Positions 8,351-18,955 are shown, counted from the first letter of the stretch. The stretch: 64,000 nucleotides of DNA from Cupriavidus taiwanensis LMG 19424 (GCF_000069785.1 NC_010529.1:124001-188000), one strand, 5' to 3'. A program made the numbers and translations. Notes: generated from the sequence alone by a model not told the origin.

Positions 8351-8551
8351 TTAGGCGCGTACTGCAGCGCTAGCGCTACGAAATCGATGACAGCGTCTGC
8401 CTCGTCTGGGAGGCGAAGAATTCCCGCTCGTAACCACCGACCCGCAATACCTCGCTAGCCAGTTGGCTGAAGCCGGCGCGCGCCCTCCGCAGGGCCGCCA
8501 GAGCCCATCGAACTCCGAGTCATGCAGCCCGATATTGACAATCGGGTTCAT
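8351..8551 (-). pseudogene. Gene start fused to a decayed copy of the SbcC-like 3' end
   Basis: A good ribosome-binding site (AAGGAG, 5-nt spacer) precedes MNPIVNIGLHDSEF, which runs for about 30 codons. From about 8457 down to 8371 the sequence instead matches the 3' end of the SbcC-like gene at 10.2 kb: EVLR-GGYEREFF-SQT, then, after a frameshift, EADAVID-VAL. Nucleotide similarity is high, with a small deletion. The locus therefore looks like a recombination scar between a small gene and a duplicated SbcC tail. Confidence 0.65.
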
Positions 8552-8567
8552 TGACGCTCCTTCAGTG

Positions 8568-8843
8568 TCAGCCAGCAGCAACCTGCGGATGCAGTCTGCG
8601 AAGCTCCTTCGGGTTGGTGTTGATGTATGTGCGCATCCCGTCCAGCTCGATCACGAGGTGGTGGTCAAGACAGGCGGCATACGACGATACCTCGACCTCC
8701 TTGGCCGACTCAAAGGCGGCCAGGACCCTCGCACGGTCAACGTCTGCACCCACCCATGCAAACACGCGGATGAATGTATGTACCTTCTTGCCGCGAGGCA
8801 GCAACTTTGCGGCGTGTTCCGCCGAAATCATGATTTTTGTCAT
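8568..8843 (-). CDS. Hypothetical protein
   Basis: The 91-residue protein starts MTKIMISAEHAAKLLPRGKK. It has an alpha/beta character (VHTFIRVFAWVGADVD, then HHLVIELDGMRTYINTN). The upstream in-frame extension to 9086 is low-complexity and passes through leader sequence, so the internal ATG at 8843 is preferred. It lies 16 bp before the pseudogene start and probably shares its transcript. No family is recognised. Confidence 0.55.
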   Translation of the reverse strand: MTKIMISAEHAAKLLPRGKKVHTFIRVFAWVGADVDRARVLAAFESAKEVEVSSYAACLDHHLVIELDGMRTYINTNPKELRRLHPQVAAG

Positions 8844-9171
8844 AGTGTGAGATGTAGATTGCAGGCCAGCACCTGCACGATTGAACGAGAAATTCGCTTC
8901 GCGCTTTACGTGAATGTCACCACGGCCGTCAGACCGGATCGTGGATCGAGTCGGACAGACTGGCCAGGGTTCAAGCTTTGGAATCCGCTCCATGACCTCA
9001 TAGGCGGGCACGCATGAGCCCGGCTGCTTGCCGTCCATGTCATCGATGCTGGGCCCCATGATGGCGATTACGAGCATCACACTCATGAAGTCGCTTCACC
9101 GGTTGTTGGCCGGGCCTTCTATAGGAAGCAATAAACCCTCGATGAGCGAGGGCGGCATGTGCGTGCATGGC

Positions 9172-9402
9172 TCACAGCCAGCCCGGACGAACAAGTTTCA
9201 TGAGCTTTCGCGTGTTGCGTAGGGCCCGCACGCGAAGCACGATACACAACGCTGCCATGGCTGCATCAGCGCCGAAGCAACACAGCAACTGCCAATGGAG
9301 AAGGGCCGCATCGGGAGTCGTGACGCGAAAGTACAGCGCCAGCGACAGCATCGCCACCACAGCAAGGACAGCAGTGCCAGTAACGCGAGAGTGGATAAAC
9401 AT
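9172..9402 (-). CDS. Small inner-membrane protein, paralogue of the 19.5-kb gene
   Basis: The 76-residue protein has two predicted membrane helices (GTAVLAVVAMLSLALYF and LLCCFGADAAMAALCIVL) and a basic tail. Its first residues (MFIHSRVTGTAVLAVVAML) align with the protein at 19508-19717 (MRIFSRITALAVLATVINL). The 5' leaders of the two genes are also alike in sequence and fold, so gene and leader were duplicated together. The start follows a hairpin that includes the Shine-Dalgarno. Function is unknown. Confidence 0.6.
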   Translation of the reverse strand: MFIHSRVTGTAVLAVVAMLSLALYFRVTTPDAALLHWQLLCCFGADAAMAALCIVLRVRALRNTRKLMKLVRPGWL

Positions 9403-9547
9403 GGACAGGCTCCGGAAATGGACGGAGCCTTGCCCATAGGGAAGGCCCCTATGGGTGAAAGAAATTTGCTGACTGGTGCCAGCGAGGTCGATGCGTCGAT
9501 GACGCGGGTAGTAGTCAGATTCTAGCGAGAAGCGCACGCGGCGACAA
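9403..9547 (-). promoter_or_regulatory. Promoter and structured leader of the 9.4-kb membrane gene
   Basis: Read on the minus strand: TTGTCG (9547-9542), 17 bp, TAGAAT (9524-9519), 13 nt, then the hairpin GCGTC-ATC-GACGC and ATCGACC (9505-9486). Two more stems follow: CCCATAGGG/CCCTATGGG (9455-9433) and GGCTCC/GGAGCC (9429-9408). The last holds the GGAG Shine-Dalgarno 5 nt before the ATG. The arrangement recurs at 13.1, 19.8, 31.7 and 37.7 kb in whole or part. Confidence 0.65.
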
Positions 9548-9570
9548 TCCGCCGTCGAGGAGGCCTACAC

Positions 9571-10071
9571 TCATTTGTCGTCCGAAGACGCGAGCATGGC
9601 GACCTCACAGAGGACATAGCGCGAGAACATCGCGTCGAAGTCCTCTTTCTGCTTGCCTGAGAAAAAGACACCGGCCACGTCGCCGTGGTCGATCTTCAGG
9701 CGCAGCTGCACCGCCAGACAGGCTGCATGCAGGGCATCCTCCACCAGCCCCGAAATGAGCATGCTTACCTTTTCCATCCCGCTCGCCAGCCAAGTATCCA
9801 GTGCCTGCTGGACCTGGTTTGCCGCCTCGCAAAACGCTTCAGCATCGCTTTCGGTGACGCGGGGAAAGAGGCGCGGTAGGTCGCCATCGTCCGCACACAG
9901 TCCCCCGAATTCGTTGGCGTCGACGTAGTCGTGAAGCGCGCTGAAGGTCTTTACTGTCGGCGGTATGCGGCCCGAAGCGATCTCCTGTCGGATTTGAGCC
10001 TTTCCCAATTCGATCGCGTTGGCGACGAACTCCTCCTGCTCCGCGGTCAGCTTCATTGTCGTTGCATTCAT
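9571..10071 (-). CDS. Hypothetical protein after the SbcC-like gene
   Basis: The 166-residue protein is acidic and mainly helical. Residues 5-45 (MKLTAEQEEFVANAIELGKA) look like a short helical bundle, and residues 85-166 contain a Cys/Ala-rich region. A terminator-like hairpin separates it from the SbcC-like gene, so expression may need read-through or its own promoter. No family is recognised. Confidence 0.6.
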   Translation of the reverse strand: MNATTMKLTAEQEEFVANAIELGKAQIRQEIASGRIPPTVKTFSALHDYVDANEFGGLCADDGDLPRLFPRVTESDAEAFCEAANQVQQALDTWLASGMEKVSMLISGLVEDALHAACLAVQLRLKIDHGDVAGVFFSGKQKEDFDAMFSRYVLCEVAMLASSDDK

Positions 10072-10093
10072 GGTGTCATCTCGGAAGTCATAG

Positions 10094-10127
10094 AAAAAAG
10101 GCCCGCACCCCTTTCGGGAATGCGGGC
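10094..10127 (-). terminator. Intrinsic terminator after the SbcC-like gene
   Basis: On the minus strand GCCCGCA pairs with TGCGGGC, with an inner CCC/GGG pair, and is followed by six T. It lies between the SbcC-like stop (10156) and the next start (10071), so it can end or attenuate the operon here. Confidence 0.8.
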
Positions 10128-10155
10128 ATGATCAGAAAGGAACGGAGTCGCGGCG

Positions 10156-12477
10156 CTACAGAGCCGCGAGCGCCACGACGTCGATGACGGCATCGGCTTC
10201 ATCCACGAGATCGGGCGTCTGGCTGATGAAGAATTCCCGCTCGTAGCCGCCAAGCCGGAGCACCTCGCGCTTCATCTGCATGAAGGCACGTTTGCGCTCC
10301 GGATCGAGCGGCCCGTCCGCTTCGTCGGTGAACAGGGTCTGGAACGGCTGCTGCGTGTCTTGCGCCCGGTACAGGGCGATTCCACGCGTCAGGCATTCGT
10401 TGATCCACACCTTCTGGCCGCCACTCAGCACCGAGAAATCCTTCGTCGTGCCGTTGTCCGCGTCAAGAACGCTGATGGCGAAGCCCTCCCGGGCGTCACC
10501 ATTGGCCAGCTTCGTCTGGGTCTGGATGGCGACCGTGAAGCGCCTTCCGTAGCACGCCAGCAGCAGGTCATTGACCATCGCGGTGATGGCAGGGCCCGCG
10601 TCGTCGATCGACAGGGCAATGACGCCATCGTTGCCGAGACCCTTGGCAAGCAGCTTCCATTGGGCAATCTCGTCGGACAGGCGCTGGACCCGTGATTCCA
10701 GACCGTCCAGCCCGGCAAGCTCCCGCTCGATCAGACTGCGCTCGGTGGCCAAGGCGCTTTGCCGGCGGATCAGCGATTCGATCCGGCCGTCCAATGCACT
10801 GACCGCCTCGCGGCTGGCTGCAAGCCGACGATCGAGATCGGCAACGAGGCCCGTCACGTCCGTCACAGCCAGGCTGTCGCGCTCGCGCTGCAGGCTCGCC
10901 AGTTGCGTGTCCACGTCACGGATATCACGGTCGAGCCGCGCCTTCCGTTCGGTGTCCTCCGCGTCCAGGGTCACGAGATCGCGTTGCGCCAAGTCCAATG
11001 CGGCCGCCGAAGCATCGAGCAGAGGCTTCTTCGCTGCAAGCCCCGTGAGGCGCTGCAGATCTGAATTGCCCTGCTCGACTTCCTGCCGCAGCGCTGCAAC
11101 GGCGCGGCGCACCTCATTGAGCCGCGCCAGCGCTTGGCCCAACTGCTGCAAGGCTTCCTGCTTTGCCTTGTAGCTGGTACGCAGGTTCGCCACTTCGATG
11201 ACCTGTGGCTCGAGCTTGCCCTTGGCTTCGCGCGCTTGGGCCAGCAACGGACAACGCGCGTGCATGTCATGGCCAGCGCACGGCACCTGGTCCATCACTT
11301 CCGTCTGGGCCTTTAGCGTCTTGACCAACTGCGCCGCCACCGAGCCGCGGGATTCCATCCCCCTTAGCTCACTGGCGATCGCCGCGTGCTGGCCGGCAAC
11401 GGGCTCCAGATCGGCAAGCTCCTTCTGCAGGCGGTCGAGTTCGCCGCGATGGCGGCCGAGAGCCAGCTGCGCTTCGTCACGCTGATGGGCTGCCGCCTTG
11501 ATGGCTTCAGCCTGTGCAAGCGTGGACCGGTGCTCCGCAGCAAGGCGTTGCAGATCCTGCCGCCGCGCCGAAGCCTTCGACGCCGCAGCACGGGCGTCGC
11601 CGGCCAGCTGCTGCCGGCGGCCCGTCAGTTCACGATGGCGCTGGTCCAGCTCGCGCAAGCGTGCTTCGGTTCCGGCAGAAGCGGCCTGCTTGGCCGCCAG
11701 CGTCGCACGCTCCTGCTCCAGCTTGCTGCCGCTGGTGAGCAGTTCTGCGCGGCGGGCGCGCTCGGCGTCGAGTCCTTCGTCAATCTGGCAAATCTCCTGG
11801 GCGATCGCGTTCACGGTGTCGCGCTTGCCGGACAGCACAAGCACGTCCCGCTGCACCGTCTCCAAAGCCCGGTTCAACGCCTTGGCGACGTCGCCTGCCT
11901 TGGCCGACAACTCGCGCAGGTGGTCGATCCCGAGCAGCTCGGCGAGCAGCTTCTTGATCTCGGCAGGCTGATAGGTGGTAAGCGGCCGACGATTCTGGGC
12001 AGAGAAGACGCTCGTGAAGAATGCCTCGGCCGAACCCAGCACCGCCTCGAGGCAGAGACCATAGGTCTCCGCCTTGCCATCGGACAACGTTCCGTCGGCC
12101 AACTGCACCGGCTTCCAGTCGCCACCCACCTTCTCGAACAAGTAGTACTCCGCCTTGCGGCTCTTGCCCGGGTTACGGAATGCGAATGCCGACCGGTAGA
12201 TCTTGCCGCCATGTTCCCATTCGAGATCCTTCTCTCCGCGCGGGGCGCACAGGTGGTCCCAGTACGAAAACGCGTCGGCCGACATCTTGGCCGCGTGGCT
12301 GGGCATGATCGGATACGGATGCAGGTTGTCCATGATCGTCGTCTTGCCGGCACCGTTCGGGCCGACAATGGCGATCAGCCCAGCGGGCAAGGAAGAGAGG
12401 TCGACGGTAATGCTGTCCCGTTGCATGCCGTCACGGATCCCGTGGAATCCTGCGAGGGTCAGCTTCAGTGGGCGCAT
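10156..12477 (-). CDS. SbcC/Rad50-like ATPase
   Basis: Walker A is GPNGAGKTTIMDN (residues 39-51). Two long coiled-coil arms follow (about 200-370 and 430-620). The turn between them carries PCAGHDMHARCPLL, a Cys pair separated by eight residues rather than the CxxC of a normal zinc hook. Near the C-terminus are the signature LSGGQKVW and the Walker B LFTDEADGPLD. At 773 residues it is shorter than E. coli SbcC (about 1050). Rad50-type proteins tether DNA ends and control the partner nuclease; an SbcD-like gene lies upstream in the same operon. The stop of the 176-residue gene overlaps its start. Confidence 0.85.
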   Translation of the reverse strand: MRPLKLTLAGFHGIRDGMQRDSITVDLSSLPAGLIAIVGPNGAGKTTIMDNLHPYPIMPSHAAKMSADAFSYWDHLCAPRGEKDLEWEHGGKIYRSAFAFRNPGKSRKAEYYLFEKVGGDWKPVQLADGTLSDGKAETYGLCLEAVLGSAEAFFTSVFSAQNRRPLTTYQPAEIKKLLAELLGIDHLRELSAKAGDVAKALNRALETVQRDVLVLSGKRDTVNAIAQEICQIDEGLDAERARRAELLTSGSKLEQERATLAAKQAASAGTEARLRELDQRHRELTGRRQQLAGDARAAASKASARRQDLQRLAAEHRSTLAQAEAIKAAAHQRDEAQLALGRHRGELDRLQKELADLEPVAGQHAAIASELRGMESRGSVAAQLVKTLKAQTEVMDQVPCAGHDMHARCPLLAQAREAKGKLEPQVIEVANLRTSYKAKQEALQQLGQALARLNEVRRAVAALRQEVEQGNSDLQRLTGLAAKKPLLDASAAALDLAQRDLVTLDAEDTERKARLDRDIRDVDTQLASLQRERDSLAVTDVTGLVADLDRRLAASREAVSALDGRIESLIRRQSALATERSLIERELAGLDGLESRVQRLSDEIAQWKLLAKGLGNDGVIALSIDDAGPAITAMVNDLLLACYGRRFTVAIQTQTKLANGDAREGFAISVLDADNGTTKDFSVLSGGQKVWINECLTRGIALYRAQDTQQPFQTLFTDEADGPLDPERKRAFMQMKREVLRLGGYEREFFISQTPDLVDEADAVIDVVALAAL

Positions 12478-12995
12478 TCGGACACCTCCATGCCGGTAAA
12501 GGAGTGGAGGTAGTCCGGCGGCACTTCCATCACGTCATCATCCAGCAACGGCATGTCTGCCGTCATGGATTGTTGGGCGGTGGGTGCGTCATGCGCGGGG
12601 TTGCCCGCGATCGCGCGCTCGACCGAGCGGCGTGCGGCCGCGAACTGCGCTGCGGCCATCGTCATGAGAGCATTCCAGTCCCCCTCGCCGGTCAGGGCGC
12701 GGAGTTCCAGCTCGCTCCACTGGGAAGCCAGGCCATGCGAGAACGACCAGATGAGGTCCTGCAGTTCCTTGGATGGCGCCACGGCATAGAAGGTGTTACC
12801 ACCGGCCTCGCCCAGCGCCATCACCAGCATGTGGTCATGCTTGGCAATGACCGCGCCCCGGCCTGCGCCAAATGGCTCGTACAGCGTGCATGGGGTGAAT
12901 CCATGCTGATCGGTCAGGCGCTTGGCCATCTCCGAACGATTGATAGACGTCTCGTCGACGAACAGCCACTGCGGGCCGGCGTGGTACAGGACCAT
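12465..12995 (-). CDS. Hypothetical protein between the SbcD-like and SbcC-like genes
   Basis: The 176-residue protein starts MVLYHAGPQWLFVDETSI. The start is set by AGGAG 6 nt upstream, which is itself inside a hairpin. Residues 20-100 look like an alpha/beta domain (GAVIAKHDHMLVMALGEAGG) and the C-terminus is acidic. It overlaps the SbcC-like start by 13 bp, so it is translationally coupled and is a good candidate for a third subunit or regulator of the nuclease pair. No family is recognised. Confidence 0.65.
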   Translation of the reverse strand: MVLYHAGPQWLFVDETSINRSEMAKRLTDQHGFTPCTLYEPFGAGRGAVIAKHDHMLVMALGEAGGNTFYAVAPSKELQDLIWSFSHGLASQWSELELRALTGEGDWNALMTMAAAQFAAARRSVERAIAGNPAHDAPTAQQSMTADMPLLDDDVMEVPPDYLHSFTGMEVSECAH

Positions 12996-13097
12996 GTTGC
13001 ACTCCTCAGGATAGGACGGAGTGCGCCCCGGACGGGAAGCACCCGTCAGGGACAATGGAAAGAAATGGATACTGCTGGGTCGATGCGTCCAGGACGC
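12996..13097 (-). promoter_or_regulatory. Structured leader before the 176-residue gene
   Basis: On the minus strand the GCGTC-CTG-GACGC hairpin and ATCGACC (13097-13078) are followed by GACGGG/CCCGTC (13047-13031) and GCACTCC/GGAGTGC (13024-12999). The last stem contains the AGGAG ribosome-binding site 6 nt before the ATG. A clear TTG-N17-TA promoter is not seen at this copy, unlike the other four. Confidence 0.55.
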
Positions 13098-13171
13098 GGG
13101 GTGAAACCGGGTTTCGACTGCCACAAAGGCAGTCGGAACATGGCTTGCATGCTCAAGGTGTTGGCGTATTG

Positions 13172-14599
13172 CTACGCAAAAAGGTCGTCGGTCAGCCACT
13201 CCATCTGCGGCGCTGCTGGAGGGGTCAAGCCCAGTGGTTCGGCACGCGTAGTTGGTACATCATCGACGGGCGTCGCGAACGGGCTGGCTCCGGATGGGAA
13301 ATCCTCCGACCAGGCGGGCGATTCCGCGGGTTCCGGCGCCGGCATGCCGCGCAACTGCTCAAGCACGCCGTCAGCAATCGACTGCGCGTCAAGCGATTCC
13401 AGTAGCGCCAGCCGTTCCGCGAGAGGGCCTGTTGCAACACCGGTCAGTTCCCCCCACCGCGAAAGCTTCTCGAGTAGGCTTGCCGCACGGCTGATGCCTT
13501 CGGCACGGCTGCGCACGGCGGGCAGGACGCGGGCTTCGATCTTCAGCTCCGCGCTCTTGCCGAACAACGCCATGATGGCGTCGCGGTCGACCAGCTGCCG
13601 ATGCTCTTCGTTCACCGTCCAGCGCACGCGCACGAACTTGTCGGCAGCCTCGGCCGCAACGGCAGCCAATGCGTCCATGTCCGGCGGGCCATCGAAGTCC
13701 ACGCAGACCGTCTCGCGCGCGGGCGTCTCCACCAGCTGCGCGGTCGCCCGGCCCGGAACGATGTCCCATTGCAGGTATCCTTTGGCGCCGATCTCGCCGT
13801 AGTGGAAGCGTCCGATGGAGCCTGGATAGGCAACCACCCTGCCCTCCCGCTCCCATTGCTGGGCACGGTGGATGTGGCCGAGTAGGAAGCCATCGCACTC
13901 GGCCTCGAACAGGGCTCCGATCCTGAACTCATGATCGAAGCCTGCCATGGGCACGCCGTGCTCGGTCTGGCAGCCATTGACCGTGCCGTGCGAGACGCCG
14001 ACCGTGGCGATTCCCCGACTGCGCAAGCGAGCGTTCATCGTGCCCGCCGCCACCAGGTAGCTGGCCAGGTGGTCACCCACCGCGGTTGCCGCATTGGCCA
14101 CGCCAGCGGCCGCAGCCAGCACCGCCTTGTTGACAGTCGGCACGCAGGTGAAGACAACCTTGGGCATGCCGTGTTGGGCCAGCAGGGCGTCAAACTCCGC
14201 GTCGGTGAAGATGGGACCACCAGACGGGTGAAACGCGCCGTCACACACCGCCACCTGGTGGATGCGATCAGCGACGTACACCGGATACTGCGCACCGATG
14301 AGCCTGAACACGTCCAGCGTGCCGGGCGGTTCGTGGCTAAATGTCCCTTGTAGCATCAAAACCGGGCAGTAGCCCGAGAGCCGATGGATGCGCCGCGCGA
14401 GCGATCCAAACGCCGGCGTGTGCGCATCGAGTCCGTGGTCCGTCGAATCGCCGGACACGACGGCCACGTGGCAGCCGGAGACGATGGCATTTTCAACTGC
14501 GAATCCGAAACACCGGTCGGCCTCGGCGAGGTTGCCGGGCGAGTAATGCAGGTCAGAGAAGTGGGCAAGCCACAAGGGTTCGCTCTCGTTGAGCATCAT
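13172..14599 (-). CDS. SbcD/Mre11-like metallophosphoesterase
   Basis: The calcineurin-like phosphoesterase motifs appear in order: HFSDLHYS (residue 13), VVSGDSTDH (48), LQGTFSHE (84), TVGVSHGTV (about 200) and LLGHIHRAQQ (about 240). The third motif is normally GNHD; here GTFSHE replaces the Asn that binds both metals, so activity may be altered. The C-terminal 150 residues are a helical capping region and an Ala/Pro-rich tail. With the SbcC-like protein it would form an end-processing nuclease. Its promoter side is interrupted by the group II intron. Confidence 0.8.
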   Translation of the reverse strand: MMLNESEPLWLAHFSDLHYSPGNLAEADRCFGFAVENAIVSGCHVAVVSGDSTDHGLDAHTPAFGSLARRIHRLSGYCPVLMLQGTFSHEPPGTLDVFRLIGAQYPVYVADRIHQVAVCDGAFHPSGGPIFTDAEFDALLAQHGMPKVVFTCVPTVNKAVLAAAAGVANAATAVGDHLASYLVAAGTMNARLRSRGIATVGVSHGTVNGCQTEHGVPMAGFDHEFRIGALFEAECDGFLLGHIHRAQQWEREGRVVAYPGSIGRFHYGEIGAKGYLQWDIVPGRATAQLVETPARETVCVDFDGPPDMDALAAVAAEAADKFVRVRWTVNEEHRQLVDRDAIMALFGKSAELKIEARVLPAVRSRAEGISRAASLLEKLSRWGELTGVATGPLAERLALLESLDAQSIADGVLEQLRGMPAPEPAESPAWSEDFPSGASPFATPVDDVPTTRAEPLGLTPPAAPQMEWLTDDLFA

Positions 14600-14643
14600 G
14601 CTACCTCCAAACGAAATGTGCCGGCGAAGTGCGGCAGGATTGA

Positions 14644-16516
<1,873 letters not shown>

Positions 16517-16526
16517 AAAAAGAAAA

Positions 16527-16547
16527 TGCCCCGTCGTCGACGGGGCA
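16527..16547 (-). terminator. Intrinsic terminator used as group II intron target
   Basis: On the minus strand GCCCCGTC pairs with GACGGGGC around a 3-nt loop and is followed by TTTTCTTTTT. It closes the transcript of the 235-residue gene at 16618. The intron begins directly after the T tract. Confidence 0.9.
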
Positions 16548-16617
16548 GGAGAAGGTGCCAAGCTGCTTAGGCAGCAGCCGGCTCTTGCAGGTGCTGGGCG
16601 ACGAAGGCTAGAAGGCC

Positions 16618-17325
16618 TTATCCGAGACGCGCGGCGAACCGCAATTCCCAGTACTCGTTGTATTGCAGGACGTCCAACCCTGGGAAAGTCCGCCGCTGCT
16701 GCGCAGCGAATACCTCACCATGGTCGAACTGGCGCAGGCAACCTGCCAGGGCGGGCTCGCCCGCATCCTGCGCATACGCGGCCAGCGCTAGCAAGGCCGC
16801 GCGCACGTCGGCATGCGCGTCTGCTGCAACGCGCCGTGACGGACGCGCGGCAGCCACAGGCAACGAAGGCGCCTTGAGCCGCAGCCGCACGACTTTGGCG
16901 TGCCGGCGCACGGCATTGGGCTGATCGAACTGCAGCGCCGCAGCGAGCGTCTCGGCGACCTGCCGGTACGCCAACGCGCGGCCGCTGGCCTGGTACCGCT
17001 CGGCAAGCACCCGCCAGTAGCGGTCGAGATCGGGCGTATCGCCGGCGCGGATGGCCTCCCAGATGTTCGGGTGGCCGTTCACCGGAATGCGCGTCTCGTC
17101 GATGCACACGGGTGCGCCTTCGATGCCGAACTCCTTGCTTGCCCGATCGATCAGGCTCGCAACGAGGCGTCGAAGGAACCGACGAAAGTCGCCAGCCTGG
17201 TCGATAGGCACGGGAACGATCGTCGCATCGGCGCGGACCTGCGCGGCAAGCGCGCAGACCCGGTCATAGGCATCGAGCGAAGCGCCCTGCGCCGAGCGAA
17301 ACGCCTCAACAAGCGCGTTGTACAT
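16618..17325 (-). CDS. Hypothetical protein, paralogue of the upstream gene
   Basis: This 235-residue protein begins [20 protein letters not shown] and ends [19 protein letters not shown]. Start, end and middle all align with the next gene upstream (MYNQIIEKFIAAQ at the start, MPGLDITLYNDKWEFKF at the end), so the two are a tandem duplication. The start is preferred at 17325 because it lies 1 nt from the upstream stop. The longer frame only shadows the neighbour. Function is unknown. Confidence 0.65.
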   Translation of the reverse strand: MYNALVEAFRSAQGASLDAYDRVCALAAQVRADATIVPVPIDQAGDFRRFLRRLVASLIDRASKEFGIEGAPVCIDETRIPVNGHPNIWEAIRAGDTPDLDRYWRVLAERYQASGRALAYRQVAETLAAALQFDQPNAVRRHAKVVRLRLKAPSLPVAAARPSRRVAADAHADVRAALLALAAYAQDAGEPALAGCLRQFDHGEVFAAQQRRTFPGLDVLQYNEYWELRFAARLG

Positions 17326-17326
17326 C

Positions 17327-18118
17327 TCAGTGCCGTTCCTGCATGGCGTCCTGGCCGTACTCGCCCACGAACAGCATGAGCGGTTCAGCCAACTCGTGCG
17401 AGAACTTAAACTCCCACTTGTCGTTGTAGAGCGTGATGTCGAGGCCCGGCATGGACATCTTCTCGCGTGAGGTGTATTCCAGCTGATGCAGATCGATTCG
17501 CTGCAGCATGCTCGCCAGCACCGCGTTACCCGCCTTTCCGGCGAAGGTAGCCAGGCCTGACAGGCAGTCTGCCGTGGGCTGCGTGCTGTAGTAACCAACC
17601 CTGCGGCGGGCAGATTTCCACCCCGCCTCGGAATGGACGCTCTTTTTGAGCACGACGCCGGACGCGGTGCGCTTCACTTCCGCATTCCGGTGCAAGCCGA
17701 AGCCACGGACAATGCGTGCCGCAGCTTGCCGGTACGCGGTGGTGGCACCGCCGTCGCCGTTGTAGTACGCGCTGAGGGATGCCCAGAGCTGGTCGACATC
17801 GGGGATATTGCCTTTTTTCAGCGCCTTGCCGATATCCAGTCCGGCGCGGTCGAACTCGGCCTGGTTGTCGATATCGAGTCGCGCCCCCACCGGGGCGAAC
17901 TCGCGACGCGCGCGGCTGACAACGTTCCCAGCCAGCGCGAAGCAGAACTTCTCAAGTTCGTCGTCCTGGCGGTACTCGGAACGCACGCCGACTGCAAAGA
18001 ACGGCTCGCCTGCGCCTGTGCTGGCCAGCGCCTCGCGCTCAAACTGCGCGGCATCCTGGTAAGCCTGGCGGGCCGTACGCTGGGCCGCAATGAATTTCTC
18101 AATGATCTGGTTGTACAT
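17327..18118 (-). CDS. Hypothetical protein, first of a tandem paralogous pair
   Basis: The 263-residue protein has a helical N-terminus (MYNQIIEKFIAAQRTARQAY), a middle with IPDVDQLWASLSAYYNGDGG, and a beta-rich C-terminus (PGLDITLYNDKWEFKFSHEL). No catalytic motif is evident. The start follows a leader that can form two mutually exclusive stems, one covering the ribosome-binding site. Confidence 0.65.
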   Translation of the reverse strand: MYNQIIEKFIAAQRTARQAYQDAAQFEREALASTGAGEPFFAVGVRSEYRQDDELEKFCFALAGNVVSRARREFAPVGARLDIDNQAEFDRAGLDIGKALKKGNIPDVDQLWASLSAYYNGDGGATTAYRQAAARIVRGFGLHRNAEVKRTASGVVLKKSVHSEAGWKSARRRVGYYSTQPTADCLSGLATFAGKAGNAVLASMLQRIDLHQLEYTSREKMSMPGLDITLYNDKWEFKFSHELAEPLMLFVGEYGQDAMQERH

Positions 18119-18167
18119 GTCGGTCTCTCAAGGAATATGGGAGACCGCCCCGTCGGGATGGTCTCCC
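18119..18167 (-). promoter_or_regulatory. Leader with mutually exclusive stems (switch-like)
   Basis: In RNA order the leader has GGGAGACC (18167-18160), GGTCTCCC (18146-18139) and GAGAGACC (18129-18122), then GACATG. The second element can pair with the first (8 bp) or with the third (6 bp). The second-third pairing hides the GAGA ribosome-binding site; the first-second pairing frees it. This is the layout of an attenuator or translational switch. Confidence 0.6.
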
Positions 18168-18205
18168 GAGGGAATGAATCGGTGAATCAGGGCGGACGGA
18201 ACCGC

Positions 18206-18439
18206 TTAAGTGGCCAGTTCCATCCAGCGCTGGGCGGACTCGCGGCTCATGTCGGTGGAGGCTTCCAGACGGACAGTGGCGCGGCCGCCATCGGGCGGGG
18301 TTTTGACTTCGTCTTCGCCTGCACCTTCGAGGTCATGGTCGACGACGATCACGGGGACGTGGGAGTCACTCCCAACGTACTGCACCAGGCCGCCGTCCAG
18401 ATGCACAACGATCGTCGGCTTCGCAAGGGTGTTGGTCAT
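18206..18439 (-). CDS. Small hypothetical protein
   Basis: The 77-residue acidic protein starts MTNTLAKPTIVVHLDGGLVQ. The N-terminal half reads as beta strands (VQYVGSDSHVPVIVVDHDLE). The start at 18439 is chosen because it lies 11 bp after the upstream stop. No family is recognised. Confidence 0.6.
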   Translation of the reverse strand: MTNTLAKPTIVVHLDGGLVQYVGSDSHVPVIVVDHDLEGAGEDEVKTPPDGGRATVRLEASTDMSRESAQRWMELAT

Positions 18440-18450
18440 GGCGTGGCCCC

Positions 18451-18936
18451 TCAGTGAATCGAGATGGCGCGGCCGATCGGCATGGGCATGAATCCCAGTG
18501 CCCACCACATCGCAGCCGGATGATTCGGAAAATCAGGAATCTCCGTACGCTGGAAGATGTCCGGTACAAGCTCGATCGCCGAGGGGCGGGCCCTCACCGT
18601 TTCGCGCCATTTCCCCTGCAAGCGCAGCCAGGTCAATTCGGCGCGAGCGATGTGATCCCATTCGCTGGGTAACAACGACTCGTTGAACAGGTCGGCGCCT
18701 TCCGCGGTTATAACGGCAACCACTTCGTGATAGCGGCCGAGTTCATGCGGGAAGCCGCGGCGGACAAACCGCAGGACTGTGGGATCCGGATTGCCGAAGA
18801 TGCGCTGCAGCTGCCGGATGTACACCGCGCACTCGCGCCGCGAGCGTTCGCTGTAGTCGTCGCGACCAACCTGCGCGCACGCCTCCTCGGCCGGCACCGG
18901 GCCGACTTCAATTTCGATGGTGTTGAGTTTAAACAT
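18451..18936 (-). CDS. Hypothetical protein related to the 19.9-kb gene
   Basis: In this 161-residue protein, residues 45-105 (YIRQLQRIFGNPDPTVLRF, then YHEVVAVITAEGADLF and LLPSEWDHIA) align with the protein at 19871-20395 (YLDRVFWHPRPEVLRF, YDVVAIVGQGEGEIWF, AVPARWDYVA). The two are diverged paralogues in one gene cluster. The start at 18936 follows a strong leader hairpin. Function is unknown. Confidence 0.65.
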   Translation of the reverse strand: MFKLNTIEIEVGPVPAEEACAQVGRDDYSERSRRECAVYIRQLQRIFGNPDPTVLRFVRRGFPHELGRYHEVVAVITAEGADLFNESLLPSEWDHIARAELTWLRLQGKWRETVRARPSAIELVPDIFQRTEIPDFPNHPAAMWWALGFMPMPIGRAISIH

Positions 18937-18955
18937 GGCGTTACCTCGAGAAAGT

